A stretch of 64,000 nt of DNA from Candidatus Sulfopaludibacter sp. (GCA_031292755.1 JARLGM010000005.1:1-64000); one strand, 5' to 3'; counted from the stretch's first letter, positions 54,199 through 61,374 are shown. Program-made: numbers and translations. The notes: generated by a model not told the origin, from the letters alone.

Positions 54199-54204
54199 GA
54201 AATC

Positions 54205-54531
54205 ATGATGGACCCCAGGACGCAGGCCAGGCTTGCAATCCGAGCTAATGTTTTCAAAGCATTAGCCCATCCTTCACGGCTCTTTATGGTGGAGCAGCTT
54301 GCCCGGAAATCCTGCTGCGTCTGCGAGTTGACGGAGATGATTGGAGCCGATATGTCCACTGTCTCCAAGCACCTGTCGGTGCTGAAGGGCGCCGGGATCG
54401 TCGCGGACGAAAAGCGGGGGCTTCAAGTGCACTACCGGCTGAAAATGCCCTGCGTCCTGAGGTTTTTCGACTGCGTCGGCGAAGTGGTCGAAACCAACGC
54501 GAAGGAAGAGTGGGAACTGGTCAAACGTTGA
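54205..54531 (+). CDS. ArsR-family regulator with cysteine metal/thiol site, first gene of the lipoyl/DGC operon
   Basis: 108 residues. Winged helix FKALAHPSRLFMVEQLARKS, CCVCELTEMIGADMSTVSKH and LSVLKGAGIVADEKRGLQVH. The CCVC triplet at the start of the recognition helix is the position of the ELCVC metal site of ArsR, so it can sense a thiophilic metal(loid) or a reactive sulfur species. Sixteen bases separate it from the mini-thioredoxin gene. All genes to 59866 follow on the same strand with gaps of at most 16 bases, so it heads and probably controls the whole operon. Confidence 0.9.
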   Translation: MMDPRTQARLAIRANVFKALAHPSRLFMVEQLARKSCCVCELTEMIGADMSTVSKHLSVLKGAGIVADEKRGLQVHYRLKMPCVLRFFDCVGEVVETNAKEEWELVKR

Positions 54532-54547
54532 ACGAAAGGGAATACGG

Positions 54548-54796
54548 ATGTCTAAAATTAAGATATTAGGAACCGGATGTACGAAATGCCGCAACCTGAC
54601 AGCGAATGCGGAAAGGGCGGTTCAGGAACTCGGGATTGAGGCAGAGATCGAGAAGGTCACCGAGGTCCAGGACATCATCAAGTTTCAGATCCTCATGACG
54701 CCGGGCCTGGTCATCGACGGGCAGGTGAAGTCGGCGGGCCGCGTCCCGTCCGTGGAGGAGATCCAACAGATGCTTCAGGCGGCGGGAGGCAACTGA
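54548..54796 (+). CDS. TM0996/MTH895-type mini-thioredoxin
   Basis: 82 residues: MSKIKILGTGCTKCRNLTAN, with the redox pair C11 and C14 in a CxxC at the end of strand 1. The rest follows the thioredoxin fold (ILMTPGLVIDGQVKSAGRVP, with the cis-proline TP). Such small proteins are often found next to ArsR genes in metal(loid) operons. Here it is the likely dithiol exchange partner of the DGC or lipoyl proteins. One base separates it from the next gene. Confidence 0.88.
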   Translation: MSKIKILGTGCTKCRNLTANAERAVQELGIEAEIEKVTEVQDIIKFQILMTPGLVIDGQVKSAGRVPSVEEIQQMLQAAGGN

Positions 54797-54797
54797 A

Positions 54798-55175
54798 ATG
54801 GCGCAAGCACGCCCCGGGCTCCTGATGTGCGTGTGCACCGGGAAGTGCCCGGGTTTCGAAAAGATGGACATCTGGGACTTCATCAACCGCGCCCGGGTGG
54901 AATTGCCGGTGGAATACGGCGCGATTCATCCGCAACTCTGCGAGGTGGACGGCGACCGGTTTCTGGCCGATTTCCTGGAAGCGAAGCGGCCCGTGGTGAT
55001 CGCAGCCTGCGCGCCCAACATGCAATACAAGATGTTCCGCGACGCCTTTGCGGAGAAGGGGCTGGATGTGAAGCGTGACATGACCCCGCTGGACATTCGG
55101 GACATGACCACTGACGACGCGATCCAGAAAGTCGCCTCGGCGCTGCACGCGATGGGGGTGGAAGACGATGGCTGA
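54798..55175 (+). CDS. Stand-alone HdrA N-terminal-like Fe-S domain
   Basis: 125 residues. LLMCVCTGKCPGFEKMDIWD, IHPQLCEVDGDRFLADFLEA, RPVVIAACAPNMQYKMFRDA and DMTPLDIRDMTTDDAIQKVA follow, in order, the sequence landmarks of the N-terminal domain of heterodisulfide reductase HdrA, which binds a [4Fe-4S] cluster. The flavin domain and the rest of HdrA are absent. Five cysteines are available. It would pass electrons between the ferredoxin gene product (overlapping by eight bases) and a thiol partner. The assignment rests on motif order only. Confidence 0.65.
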   Translation: MAQARPGLLMCVCTGKCPGFEKMDIWDFINRARVELPVEYGAIHPQLCEVDGDRFLADFLEAKRPVVIAACAPNMQYKMFRDAFAEKGLDVKRDMTPLDIRDMTTDDAIQKVASALHAMGVEDDG

Positions 55176-55455
55176 GACAACGTTCATGGGAGTCCCCCGG
55201 GATCAGATTCCCTGGTTCCCCACCATCGACTACGATAAGTGCACCTTCTGCATGGAGTGCGATACGTTCTGCCCGCATCATGTTTTCGAGCGGCGCGAGG
55301 GCGACCGTCCCCTGGCGATTGCGAACCCGGCCAACTGCGTGGTGTTCTGCCGGGCGTGCGCGAAGACGTGCGGTCCGGATGCGCTCTCGTTCCCTGGCAA
55401 GCCGGAAACCATTGCCCGGATCAAACAGATCCGGGAGGGAGCAAGCAGCAAATGA
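55168..55455 (+). CDS. Ferredoxin, two-cluster type
   Basis: 95 residues. CTFCMECDTFCPHHVF gives one complete CxxCxxCxxxCP-like ligand set, and CVVFCRACAKTCGPDALSFP a second, so it can hold two [4Fe-4S] clusters. It overlaps the HdrA-like gene by eight bases and the DGC-GcvH gene by four. It is the likely electron donor or acceptor of the operon. Confidence 0.85.
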   Translation: MAETTFMGVPRDQIPWFPTIDYDKCTFCMECDTFCPHHVFERREGDRPLAIANPANCVVFCRACAKTCGPDALSFPGKPETIARIKQIREGASSK

Positions 55456-56297
55456 AACGAGCGATTCTGTCGTGCAATGGGCTGGACAAGCCGGAGGGGT
55501 CGGTGGCGCGGGAGGTGGCGATCCGCGGCGCGGAGGCGACTGGGGCTGAAATCATCTGCCCCGTCCTGCTGAATCGAGCGCCGGCGCGTTACCGCAAGGC
55601 GCTCGCCGATAGTGCGGTAACGGTGGTGGACGGATGTTCGACGCGGTGCGCAACCAGGCTCGCCAGCCAACTGAAGGCGAACGTGGAGCGGAAGGTCCTG
55701 GTATCGGATGCCGTGAAAGGTTCGGGACAGGCGCTGGAATCGACGCTGGCGCTGGGGCCAAATGGTGTGGCTTTGGCCCGGAGGATCGTCGAGGAACTGG
55801 TCCGCAACCTGAGCGCGCCGGCGGTTGCCGGGGAGCCGGCGGCAGAATTTGAGACGCCGGTGGAATATCTGGCGGTGACGCACGACAAGTTCGAATTCCG
55901 CATTCCCGTAGTGGATTACCTGTTCAATGAGAACGACGTTTGGGTACGCGCGTCGGATGGCGTGGCGCGAGTAGGTATCTCCGACTACATGCAGCAGAAG
56001 CTGACCGATGTCAGTTACTTCGACCCCCCGAAGGTGGACTCGGGCGTGGAGCAGTTCGGCGAGTTGGGTAGTCTGGAATCGGCCAAGGCGGTGTTTGAGA
56101 TCATTTCGCCGGTTGGCGGGAATGTGACGGCGGTGAATCGCGCCGCGATCGACAACCCCGCGCTCGTCAATGAAGATCCTTACGGCGCGGGGTGGCTGGT
56201 GGAAGTGAAGTTGACGCATTGGCCGGAAGACCAGGAATTGCTGGTGGATGCGGCGGCGTATGCCGGGATCGTCCAGCGGAAAGCGGCAGAGGAATAA
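55452..56297 (+). CDS. DGC zinc-binding-like domain fused to a GcvH-type lipoyl carrier
   Basis: 281 residues from the ATG at 55452, overlapping the ferredoxin stop. Residues 1-120 are a DGC-domain protein (PF08859-like): C8 in AILSCNGLDKPEGS and D60-G61-C62 with C66 in VVDGCSTRCATRL. Residues about 138-275 match glycine cleavage H protein: DGVARVGISDYMQQKLTDVS, then GSLESAKAVFEIISPVGG, where K212 is the expected lipoyl lysine, and NEDPYGAGWLVEVKLT. No glycine cleavage P or T protein is nearby, so this is more like LbpA-type lipoate-binding proteins of sulfur metabolism. I know of no described protein with this fusion. Confidence 0.82.
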   Translation: MKRAILSCNGLDKPEGSVAREVAIRGAEATGAEIICPVLLNRAPARYRKALADSAVTVVDGCSTRCATRLASQLKANVERKVLVSDAVKGSGQALESTLALGPNGVALARRIVEELVRNLSAPAVAGEPAAEFETPVEYLAVTHDKFEFRIPVVDYLFNENDVWVRASDGVARVGISDYMQQKLTDVSYFDPPKVDSGVEQFGELGSLESAKAVFEIISPVGGNVTAVNRAAIDNPALVNEDPYGAGWLVEVKLTHWPEDQELLVDAAAYAGIVQRKAAEE

Positions 56298-56312
56298 GAG
56301 AGGAACAGTCGG

Positions 56313-56741
56313 ATGGGAAATACATCTACCCAGAGTCCCGTGCTGGTCATCCCGTGTAGCGGGATCGGCAAAGTTCACGGTTTGATGAGTCGCGAAGCCA
56401 CCTACCTGGTGACCGACGAGTGTGCCGCCGGCCGGACCGATACGCTGTGTCTGGCGTTGTTGGTGAAGGGCGACCCGGACGCGGTGGCGGCGGTGCGAAG
56501 CCATGCCTGCATTACCATTGACGGGTGCGCCAAGGCCTGTGCGGAAAAGAACGTGGCCATGGCCGGCGGGCGGGTGGCCAGGGCGGTGCAGGTGGCGGAG
56601 GCTTTCAAGAATCACCGCGGCGCAAAGCCCGGCAATGCGACCGCGTTGACCGATGACGGGTGGGTCATCGCACGTGAGATAGCCGCGTCGGTCGCCTGCG
56701 AAGCGGCAAGCCTGAGTGACGCCGGGGAGGTGATTCGATGA
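56313..56741 (+). CDS. DGC-motif protein, second copy
   Basis: 142 residues, GAGGAAC before the ATG. C15 in VIPCSGIGKVHG, C46, C66 in SHACITIDGCAKAC, with D70-G71-C72 and C76. The layout is the same as in the fusion protein and in the next gene. DGC proteins (PF08859) are called putative zinc-binding; the cysteines could equally carry sulfur or another soft metal. There is no signal peptide or membrane segment. Confidence 0.78.
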   Translation: MGNTSTQSPVLVIPCSGIGKVHGLMSREATYLVTDECAAGRTDTLCLALLVKGDPDAVAAVRSHACITIDGCAKACAEKNVAMAGGRVARAVQVAEAFKNHRGAKPGNATALTDDGWVIAREIAASVACEAASLSDAGEVIR

Positions 56742-57439
56742 GCGCGGGAATCTCCAAGGTCGGCATCATTTCGTGCAGCGGCGAAGCGATTCCCGAAGGG
56801 ACGATTTCGCGCCTGGCGACGCGCCGGGTTCTGGAACTGCTGCGGCCCGAGGCGACCGTCACGCTTTGCCTGCCGCTGTTCCTTGCCGGAAATGAAGCCG
56901 AACGGAATTTCGCCAAGACGCATCCTACAATCACGATCGACGGGTGCGACAAGCTGTGCGCCAAGTGGGGCACCGAAGAGCACAGCGGCCCGGTCCATTC
57001 CTCGCTGGTGGTAGCCGACATCCTCGGCACAAAGGCTGCGGGCTGTCAGCGTTCGTCGGGGAACGCTTCCCGGCCGGACCAGGAAGCGGTGTGGGCGGTT
57101 GCGGAGCGGATTGCCGCCGAAGTCGACACCATACTTTCGGAGACGGAATCGCCGGATGGCGCGGCGGCCGTGGCGAGCGGGGCGCAGTGTTCGTGCGCCG
57201 GCCCGGTGCCGGGCGGAACACTCACCATCGAGGGAGCTACCGTGCGGATCCCCGGCCTGGCGCTCATTTTTGGGCAATGCGCCGAACGCAGCATTCCCGC
57301 GGACGCCGGCGGCTGTGGCGCTCTGCTCGACGCCGTGAGAATCTATCACCGCATCGCGCCGGAGGAAGAAGCCGGCTACCGGGGTGCTCTGCTTGCGGCG
57401 TACCAGGACTTCAGGATCGGAGTCCAGCCGGCGAAATGA
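56738..57439 (+). CDS. DGC-motif protein, third copy, with extra C-terminal domain
   Basis: 233 residues, start overlapping the previous stop (ATGA). The DGC part has C13 (IISCSGEAIPEGTIS), C44 and TITIDGCDKLCAKWG with D68-G69-C70 and C74. Residues about 150-233 are an extra domain: AQCSCAGPVPGGTLTIEGAT, VRIPGLALIFGQCAERSIPA and EEEAGYRGALLAAYQDFR. I do not recognise this domain; its four cysteines (CSC, GQC, GGC) suggest a metal or thiol function. The lipoate ligase gene overlaps its stop. Confidence 0.75.
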   Translation: MSAGISKVGIISCSGEAIPEGTISRLATRRVLELLRPEATVTLCLPLFLAGNEAERNFAKTHPTITIDGCDKLCAKWGTEEHSGPVHSSLVVADILGTKAAGCQRSSGNASRPDQEAVWAVAERIAAEVDTILSETESPDGAAAVASGAQCSCAGPVPGGTLTIEGATVRIPGLALIFGQCAERSIPADAGGCGALLDAVRIYHRIAPEEEAGYRGALLAAYQDFRIGVQPAK

Positions 57440-58182
57440 TGGAACTGGTATTCTGGTCGGCGCCGACCGTCGCCGGGAACCTCGCCATGGACGATACAGC
57501 CGCGCGCCGGGCGTGGGCGACGGCACTTCAGCGCCTGCGGTTCTGGTGGGGCGGTCCGCCGGCGGTGGTGATGGGTTCCAGCGAGCGGCTGGAACAAGTG
57601 GTGGACGCCGGGGCGTGCGCCAGACTCGGCGTAGACGTGCTCCAACGATCCACGGGCGGAGGCAGCGTTCTCCAGACGGGCGATGTGCTGAACTACTCGC
57701 TGGTGACGCCGGCGCCCGCGAGCCTGGACCCAAAGGCCTGCTTCCGTCCGGGCATAGAACTGATTTGCGCGATCCTGGCGGGCTTCGGCGTGGCGGGAAG
57801 ACCGGAAGGGACGTCGGATGTCGCGGTGGAGGGCCGAAAAATTTCCGGAAACGCGCAAGCCCGGCGGTGGAAGGCGGTGCTGGTCCACGGGACGTTGCTG
57901 GTTGACTTCGATTATGACCTTGCCGGCGCGGTGCTGAAACATCCGCCGCGAGAGCCGGCGTACCGGCGAGAACGCAATCATCGGGAGTTCCTGGTGACCT
58001 TGCGTTCGCTGGGGGTGAAAGCGGACCGTGTGGCCATAGAACAAATAGCGATGCACGCCGCGCGACAGGTATTCGGAGCGGTCAAGGAGGGCAATTATGA
58101 AACGTTACGCATGGATGTTGACTCTTGCAGTTGTGGCGCTGGGGCAAGTGGCCCATCAGCACCACCCTCCCTCATCGGGTGA
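57436..58182 (+). CDS. Lipoate-protein ligase family protein
   Basis: 248 residues from the ATG at 57436, overlapping the previous stop. Ligase motifs are RSTGGGSVLQTGDVLNYSLV (70-90), the lipoate-loop and catalytic lysine K135 in SDVAVEGRKISGNAQARR, and HGTLLVDFD. It attaches lipoate or octanoate to an acceptor lysine; the acceptor here is almost certainly K212 of the DGC-GcvH fusion in the same operon. The C-terminal accessory domain is short. Its last 86 bases overlap the start of the methyltransferase gene. Confidence 0.85.
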   Translation: MMELVFWSAPTVAGNLAMDDTAARRAWATALQRLRFWWGGPPAVVMGSSERLEQVVDAGACARLGVDVLQRSTGGGSVLQTGDVLNYSLVTPAPASLDPKACFRPGIELICAILAGFGVAGRPEGTSDVAVEGRKISGNAQARRWKAVLVHGTLLVDFDYDLAGAVLKHPPREPAYRRERNHREFLVTLRSLGVKADRVAIEQIAMHAARQVFGAVKEGNYETLRMDVDSCSCGAGASGPSAPPSLIG

Positions 58183-58714
58183 GTACGCGAAGGTATTGGA
58201 GGATCCTTCGCGCGATGAATGGCAGAAACCTCACGATGTGGTCATGGCTCTGGATCTGAAACCGTCCGATGCGGTAGCGGATATCGGGGCGGGGACCGGA
58301 TATTTCGCTCGTCGCTTTGCTTTTCACGCGGGGAAAGTCTATGCGGTCGATATAGATGACAAGCTGCTTGCGATCGTGCGCGAGAAGGCGCCCCCGAATC
58401 TGGTGACGGTTCTCTCCGCACCGGATGACCCTCGCCTGCCGGAGCAGTCAATCGATATGATCTTCTTCTGTGACGTGCTCCACCACATAGCGAACCGGCC
58501 GGCGTACTTTGCCAGACTCGCCAAGGTTTTGAAACCAGGCGGGCGTATTGTGGTCATTGATTTCTATGAGCGACCTCTCCCGATCGGCCCTCCGCCATCG
58601 ATGAAACTCTCGGACCGGCAAGTCATCGGAGAGCTTCAGAAGGCCGGCTTCGCCCTGGCAAAACGCATGAGCACGCTGCCGTATCAATACTTCCTGTTCT
58701 TCGAGAGACGGTAA
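58097..58714 (+). CDS. Exported class I SAM-dependent methyltransferase
   Basis: 205 residues, GGAGG before the ATG. An export-like N-terminus (MKRYAWMLTLAVVALGQVAH) precedes an intact Rossmann-type fold: AVADIGAGTGYFARRFAFHA (motif I), VYAVDID, IDMIFFCDVLHHIANRPAYF and RLAKVLKPGGRIVVIDFYER. SAM is a cytosolic cofactor, so either the leader is a membrane anchor facing inward or the enzyme acts without being exported. Methylation of a metal(loid) or thiol would suit the operon. The start is 86 bases inside the ligase gene. Confidence 0.8.
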   Translation: MKRYAWMLTLAVVALGQVAHQHHPPSSGEYAKVLEDPSRDEWQKPHDVVMALDLKPSDAVADIGAGTGYFARRFAFHAGKVYAVDIDDKLLAIVREKAPPNLVTVLSAPDDPRLPEQSIDMIFFCDVLHHIANRPAYFARLAKVLKPGGRIVVIDFYERPLPIGPPPSMKLSDRQVIGELQKAGFALAKRMSTLPYQYFLFFERR

Positions 58715-58720
58715 CGGGCG

Positions 58721-59866
58721 ATGAGTTCCATGCCGCGCGAAGATTCGATTTCTCTCGAACGCCTGCTGCTGGCGTTTCTGAAGATCGGCAGCGTCGGCTT
58801 TGGCGGAGGAATGGCCGTAATCGCACTGATGGAACAGGAGTTCGCGCACAAACGCCGGCTCCTCAGCGTGGACGAATTCGTTCATGGAGTGGCTCTGGGG
58901 CAAATTCTTGGACCGTTTGCGGCAAACGCGGCGATCTTCATCGGTTACCGGCTTTATGGGCCGCAGGGAGGCCTGCTTTGCGCCGTCGCATTCCTGGCGC
59001 CATCGGTGGCGCTGGTCATCGGGCTCTCTTACCTGTACTTCGAGTATCACTCGATCCCGGCTCTGCAGGGGATAGTCGCGGGGCTGGGGCCCGTTGTGAT
59101 CGCACTGATCTGCAGTGCCGGATGGAGCATTGCCCGCAAAGTGGTGCGGACACCGCCGGCGTGGATCATTGCGGTGGCGGCGGCAGCGGCGGGCATTGCC
59201 AGGCTGAATTCGATCTGGGTCCTGCTGGCGGCCGGGGCAGCGGGGTTGTTGCTTCGCGGGGGCGGCGAGGCTGCCGCTACCGACCCGGTGAGGCCCCCAT
59301 CCGGATCGGCCTTTGCTATCGCACAAATGAGCCTTCCGGCCGTGGCGTCATTGTTCGGTATCGCGGCCACGTTTCTGAAGATTGGTCTGGTGTTCTTCGG
59401 AGGAGGGTTTGTGCTGGTGCCGGTGCTCCACCATCACCTGGTCACAGAGCTTCACTGGTTGACTCCGCGGGAATTCCTGGACGGCGTGGCCATCAGCAAT
59501 CTGACGCCCGGACCCATTGCGGTGCTTGCCACCTTCGCCGGATATCGCGTCGGAAGCGTTGCCGGGGCTTTGGTCGCGACCGTTGCACTGTTCGCTCCCG
59601 GCGTCGCACTGATGCTCTTCATCAGCCGCCAATACGCGCGCTTCCGCGGCGATCCTCGCGCCAGCCGCTTCCTGAATGGGATCAACCCGGCGGTGACGGG
59701 CTTGATCTTCGCCGCTGCCGTGTTGCTCGGTCCCGCCGGACTGGCATCCTGGCGCGGTCTCATCTTGTCGGGCGTGTCATTCGTCCTGCTGACGCGCCTT
59801 CGGTGGCACCCGGCCTTTGTCCTCGGGATAGGCGCGGTAGCAGGCTACCTGGGAGTTTGCCCGTGA
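58721..59866 (+). CDS. chrA: ChrA-type (CHR family) transporter, long form
   Basis: 381 residues, two homologous halves as in long-chain CHR proteins. Half 1: LAFLKIGSVGFGGGMAVIAL and GVALGQILGPFAANAAIFIG. Half 2: ATFLKIGLVFFGGGFVLVPV and GVAISNLTPGPIAVLATFAG. CHR proteins export chromate and can move sulfate-like anions. As the last gene of a thiol-redox operon, it may export an oxyanion such as sulfite, sulfate or chromate. Six bases separate it from the methyltransferase. Confidence 0.88.
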   Translation: MSSMPREDSISLERLLLAFLKIGSVGFGGGMAVIALMEQEFAHKRRLLSVDEFVHGVALGQILGPFAANAAIFIGYRLYGPQGGLLCAVAFLAPSVALVIGLSYLYFEYHSIPALQGIVAGLGPVVIALICSAGWSIARKVVRTPPAWIIAVAAAAAGIARLNSIWVLLAAGAAGLLLRGGGEAAATDPVRPPSGSAFAIAQMSLPAVASLFGIAATFLKIGLVFFGGGFVLVPVLHHHLVTELHWLTPREFLDGVAISNLTPGPIAVLATFAGYRVGSVAGALVATVALFAPGVALMLFISRQYARFRGDPRASRFLNGINPAVTGLIFAAAVLLGPAGLASWRGLILSGVSFVLLTRLRWHPAFVLGIGAVAGYLGVCP

Positions 59867-59900
59867 TGATTCTTCGTGCACGACGGCGCGCGACGGGCGC

Positions 59901-59914
59901 GTGACGGGAGTCAC
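59901..59914. promoter_or_regulatory. Crp/Fnr-type binding palindrome upstream of ric
   Basis: GTGAC-N4-GTCAC (59901-59905 and 59910-59914), a perfect inverted repeat with the geometry of Fnr/Dnr boxes. It is centred about 62 bases before the ATG at 59970. The nearest Crp/Fnr gene lies directly downstream at 60697-61374. Confidence 0.55.
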
Positions 59915-59969
59915 TGACCGGGGCCGGCCAAAGCGTCAACATCAGTCAGAAGGCAAATAAGGAGACCCG

Positions 59970-60680
59970 ATGACAACTACCATGACTTTGGCCGACTTGG
60001 CCGCCACCTCGTTGAGCGCCACCGGCATTCTGGAACAGCACGGCCTGGACTACTGCTGCGGCGGGAAGCAGCCGTTGGAGCAGGCTTGCCTCGCGAGGGG
60101 GATCAAGCCGGGGACCATCCTGCGAGAAATCGAGGAGGCCAAGGTCGCCAGCGCGGCTGCCAGGGACTGGCGGACGGCGCCGCTCGATGAACTGGTGAAG
60201 CACATCGTGGCAACTCACCACGCGTACCTGAAACTGGACCTGCCTGTGTTGGGCCACCGCCTGGATAAGGTGGTATCGGTCCACGGCGCTCGCGATCCGG
60301 AGGTGCTTCCGCGCATGGCGGAGGTGTTCGCTGCGTTGCGCGCCGAACTGGAAATGCACCTGCATAAAGAGGAAGCGATCCTGTTTCCGTTTATCGAGCA
60401 GTACGGGCGCGCCGAGGTCCAGGGCCGGCCGATGCCCCCGGTTCCTTTCGGATCGATCGCCAACCCGATCGCGATGATGGAGCGTGAGCACGTGAAAGCG
60501 GGCGATGGCCTGAGCGAGATCCGCACCTTGACCAATGATTTCAACCTGCCTTCGTACGCGTGCAGCACGGTTCGAGCGCTTTATGAGGGGCTGCAAGTGC
60601 TGGAAGCGGACTTACACGTGCATATCCATCTGGAGAACAATATTCTGTTTCCACGCGCCATCGCGCTGGAAAAGCGATAG
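59970..60680 (+). CDS. ric: RIC/YtfE-ScdA di-iron Fe-S cluster repair protein
   Basis: 236 residues, AAGGAG before the ATG. The N-terminal ScdA-type domain has SLSATGILEQHGLDYCCGGK with the CC pair. The hemerythrin-like domain has the iron ligands in VATHHAYLKLDLP, ELEMHLHKEEAILFPFIEQY and MMEREHVKAGDGLSEI, then DLHVHIHLENNILFPRA. It repairs iron-sulfur clusters damaged by nitric oxide or peroxide. A Crp/Fnr-type palindrome lies upstream and a Crp/Fnr gene downstream. The preceding operon contains several Fe-S proteins it could protect. Confidence 0.93.
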   Translation: MTTTMTLADLAATSLSATGILEQHGLDYCCGGKQPLEQACLARGIKPGTILREIEEAKVASAAARDWRTAPLDELVKHIVATHHAYLKLDLPVLGHRLDKVVSVHGARDPEVLPRMAEVFAALRAELEMHLHKEEAILFPFIEQYGRAEVQGRPMPPVPFGSIANPIAMMEREHVKAGDGLSEIRTLTNDFNLPSYACSTVRALYEGLQVLEADLHVHIHLENNILFPRAIALEKR

Positions 60681-60696
60681 CCCTGGGCGTAGCGGC

Positions 60697-61374
60697 TCAA
60701 GCGTGGGCCTCCGCCTCCTGCTCGAGTCCCGCCCGGTTCACGATTTCAACCTGCCGGTCCTGGATCCGGATCAGACCCTGTGCCCGAAAGCGGGCCAGAT
60801 TCCGCGAGACTACCTCGCGAACGGTCCCCAGGCGCGACGCCAGTTCCTGATGGGTCAGGGGGAGATCGAAGGTCGCGGCGCCCGCGCCTTTCGAGGCGTC
60901 GAGCAGCAGACGCGCGAGGCGCTGTGTGACGCTGCCGAAGGTCATGGCTTCCACCAGGCCCACGAGGTGCCTCAGCCGGCGACCTACCACGGCAAGAACT
61001 TTCAAGGCGACCTCGGGGTACTGGCGGCAGACCTGTTGGAAGTCGTTCTTGTTGATAAACAGAGAGACCACCGGTTCCACTACTCGAACCGATGCCGGGT
61101 ACGGTCCGCCGTCGAACAGCGGCAGTTCGGCCACGGATGCGGGCGCGGATTCAATCGACAGCATCACCTCGCGCCCGCCCGGAGATGTCCGAAAGATCTT
61201 GACGCTCCCCTGAACGATGAGGAACATGCCGGCGCACTCCTCTCCTTCCCAAAAGAGCATTTCGTCCGGAGCGTACCGCTTCTCGACAGCGCGTTGGGCA
61301 AGTCCTTGCAGTTCGCTTTCGCTGAGGGCCGCGAACAGGGCAATTTCCGAGAGCGCTGTAGTTTTGGCTGCCAA
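60697..61374 (-). CDS. Crp/Fnr-family regulator without Fe-S cysteines (Dnr-like)
   Basis: 225 residues with a TTG start at 61374; TACCAT ends six bases before it on the minus strand. The sensor domain (IALFAALSESELQGLAQRAV and FWEGEECAGMFLIVQGSVKI) lacks the N-terminal cysteine cluster of Fnr. The DNA-binding helix is LTHQELASRLGTVREVVSRN, with the E..SR recognition residues typical for TTGAC/GTGAC-type boxes. It converges with ric, 16 bases between stops. A heme-based NO sensor of the Dnr kind would make sense here; no heme ligand can be proven from sequence. Confidence 0.85.
   Translation of the reverse strand: MAAKTTALSEIALFAALSESELQGLAQRAVEKRYAPDEMLFWEGEECAGMFLIVQGSVKIFRTSPGGREVMLSIESAPASVAELPLFDGGPYPASVRVVEPVVSLFINKNDFQQVCRQYPEVALKVLAVVGRRLRHLVGLVEAMTFGSVTQRLARLLLDASKGAGAATFDLPLTHQELASRLGTVREVVSRNLARFRAQGLIRIQDRQVEIVNRAGLEQEAEAHA

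Noticed and set aside
55452-56297. GcvH domain read as part of the glycine cleavage system
   Set aside because: No gcvP or gcvT is present, the carrier is fused to a DGC domain and the neighbours are redox and ligase genes.
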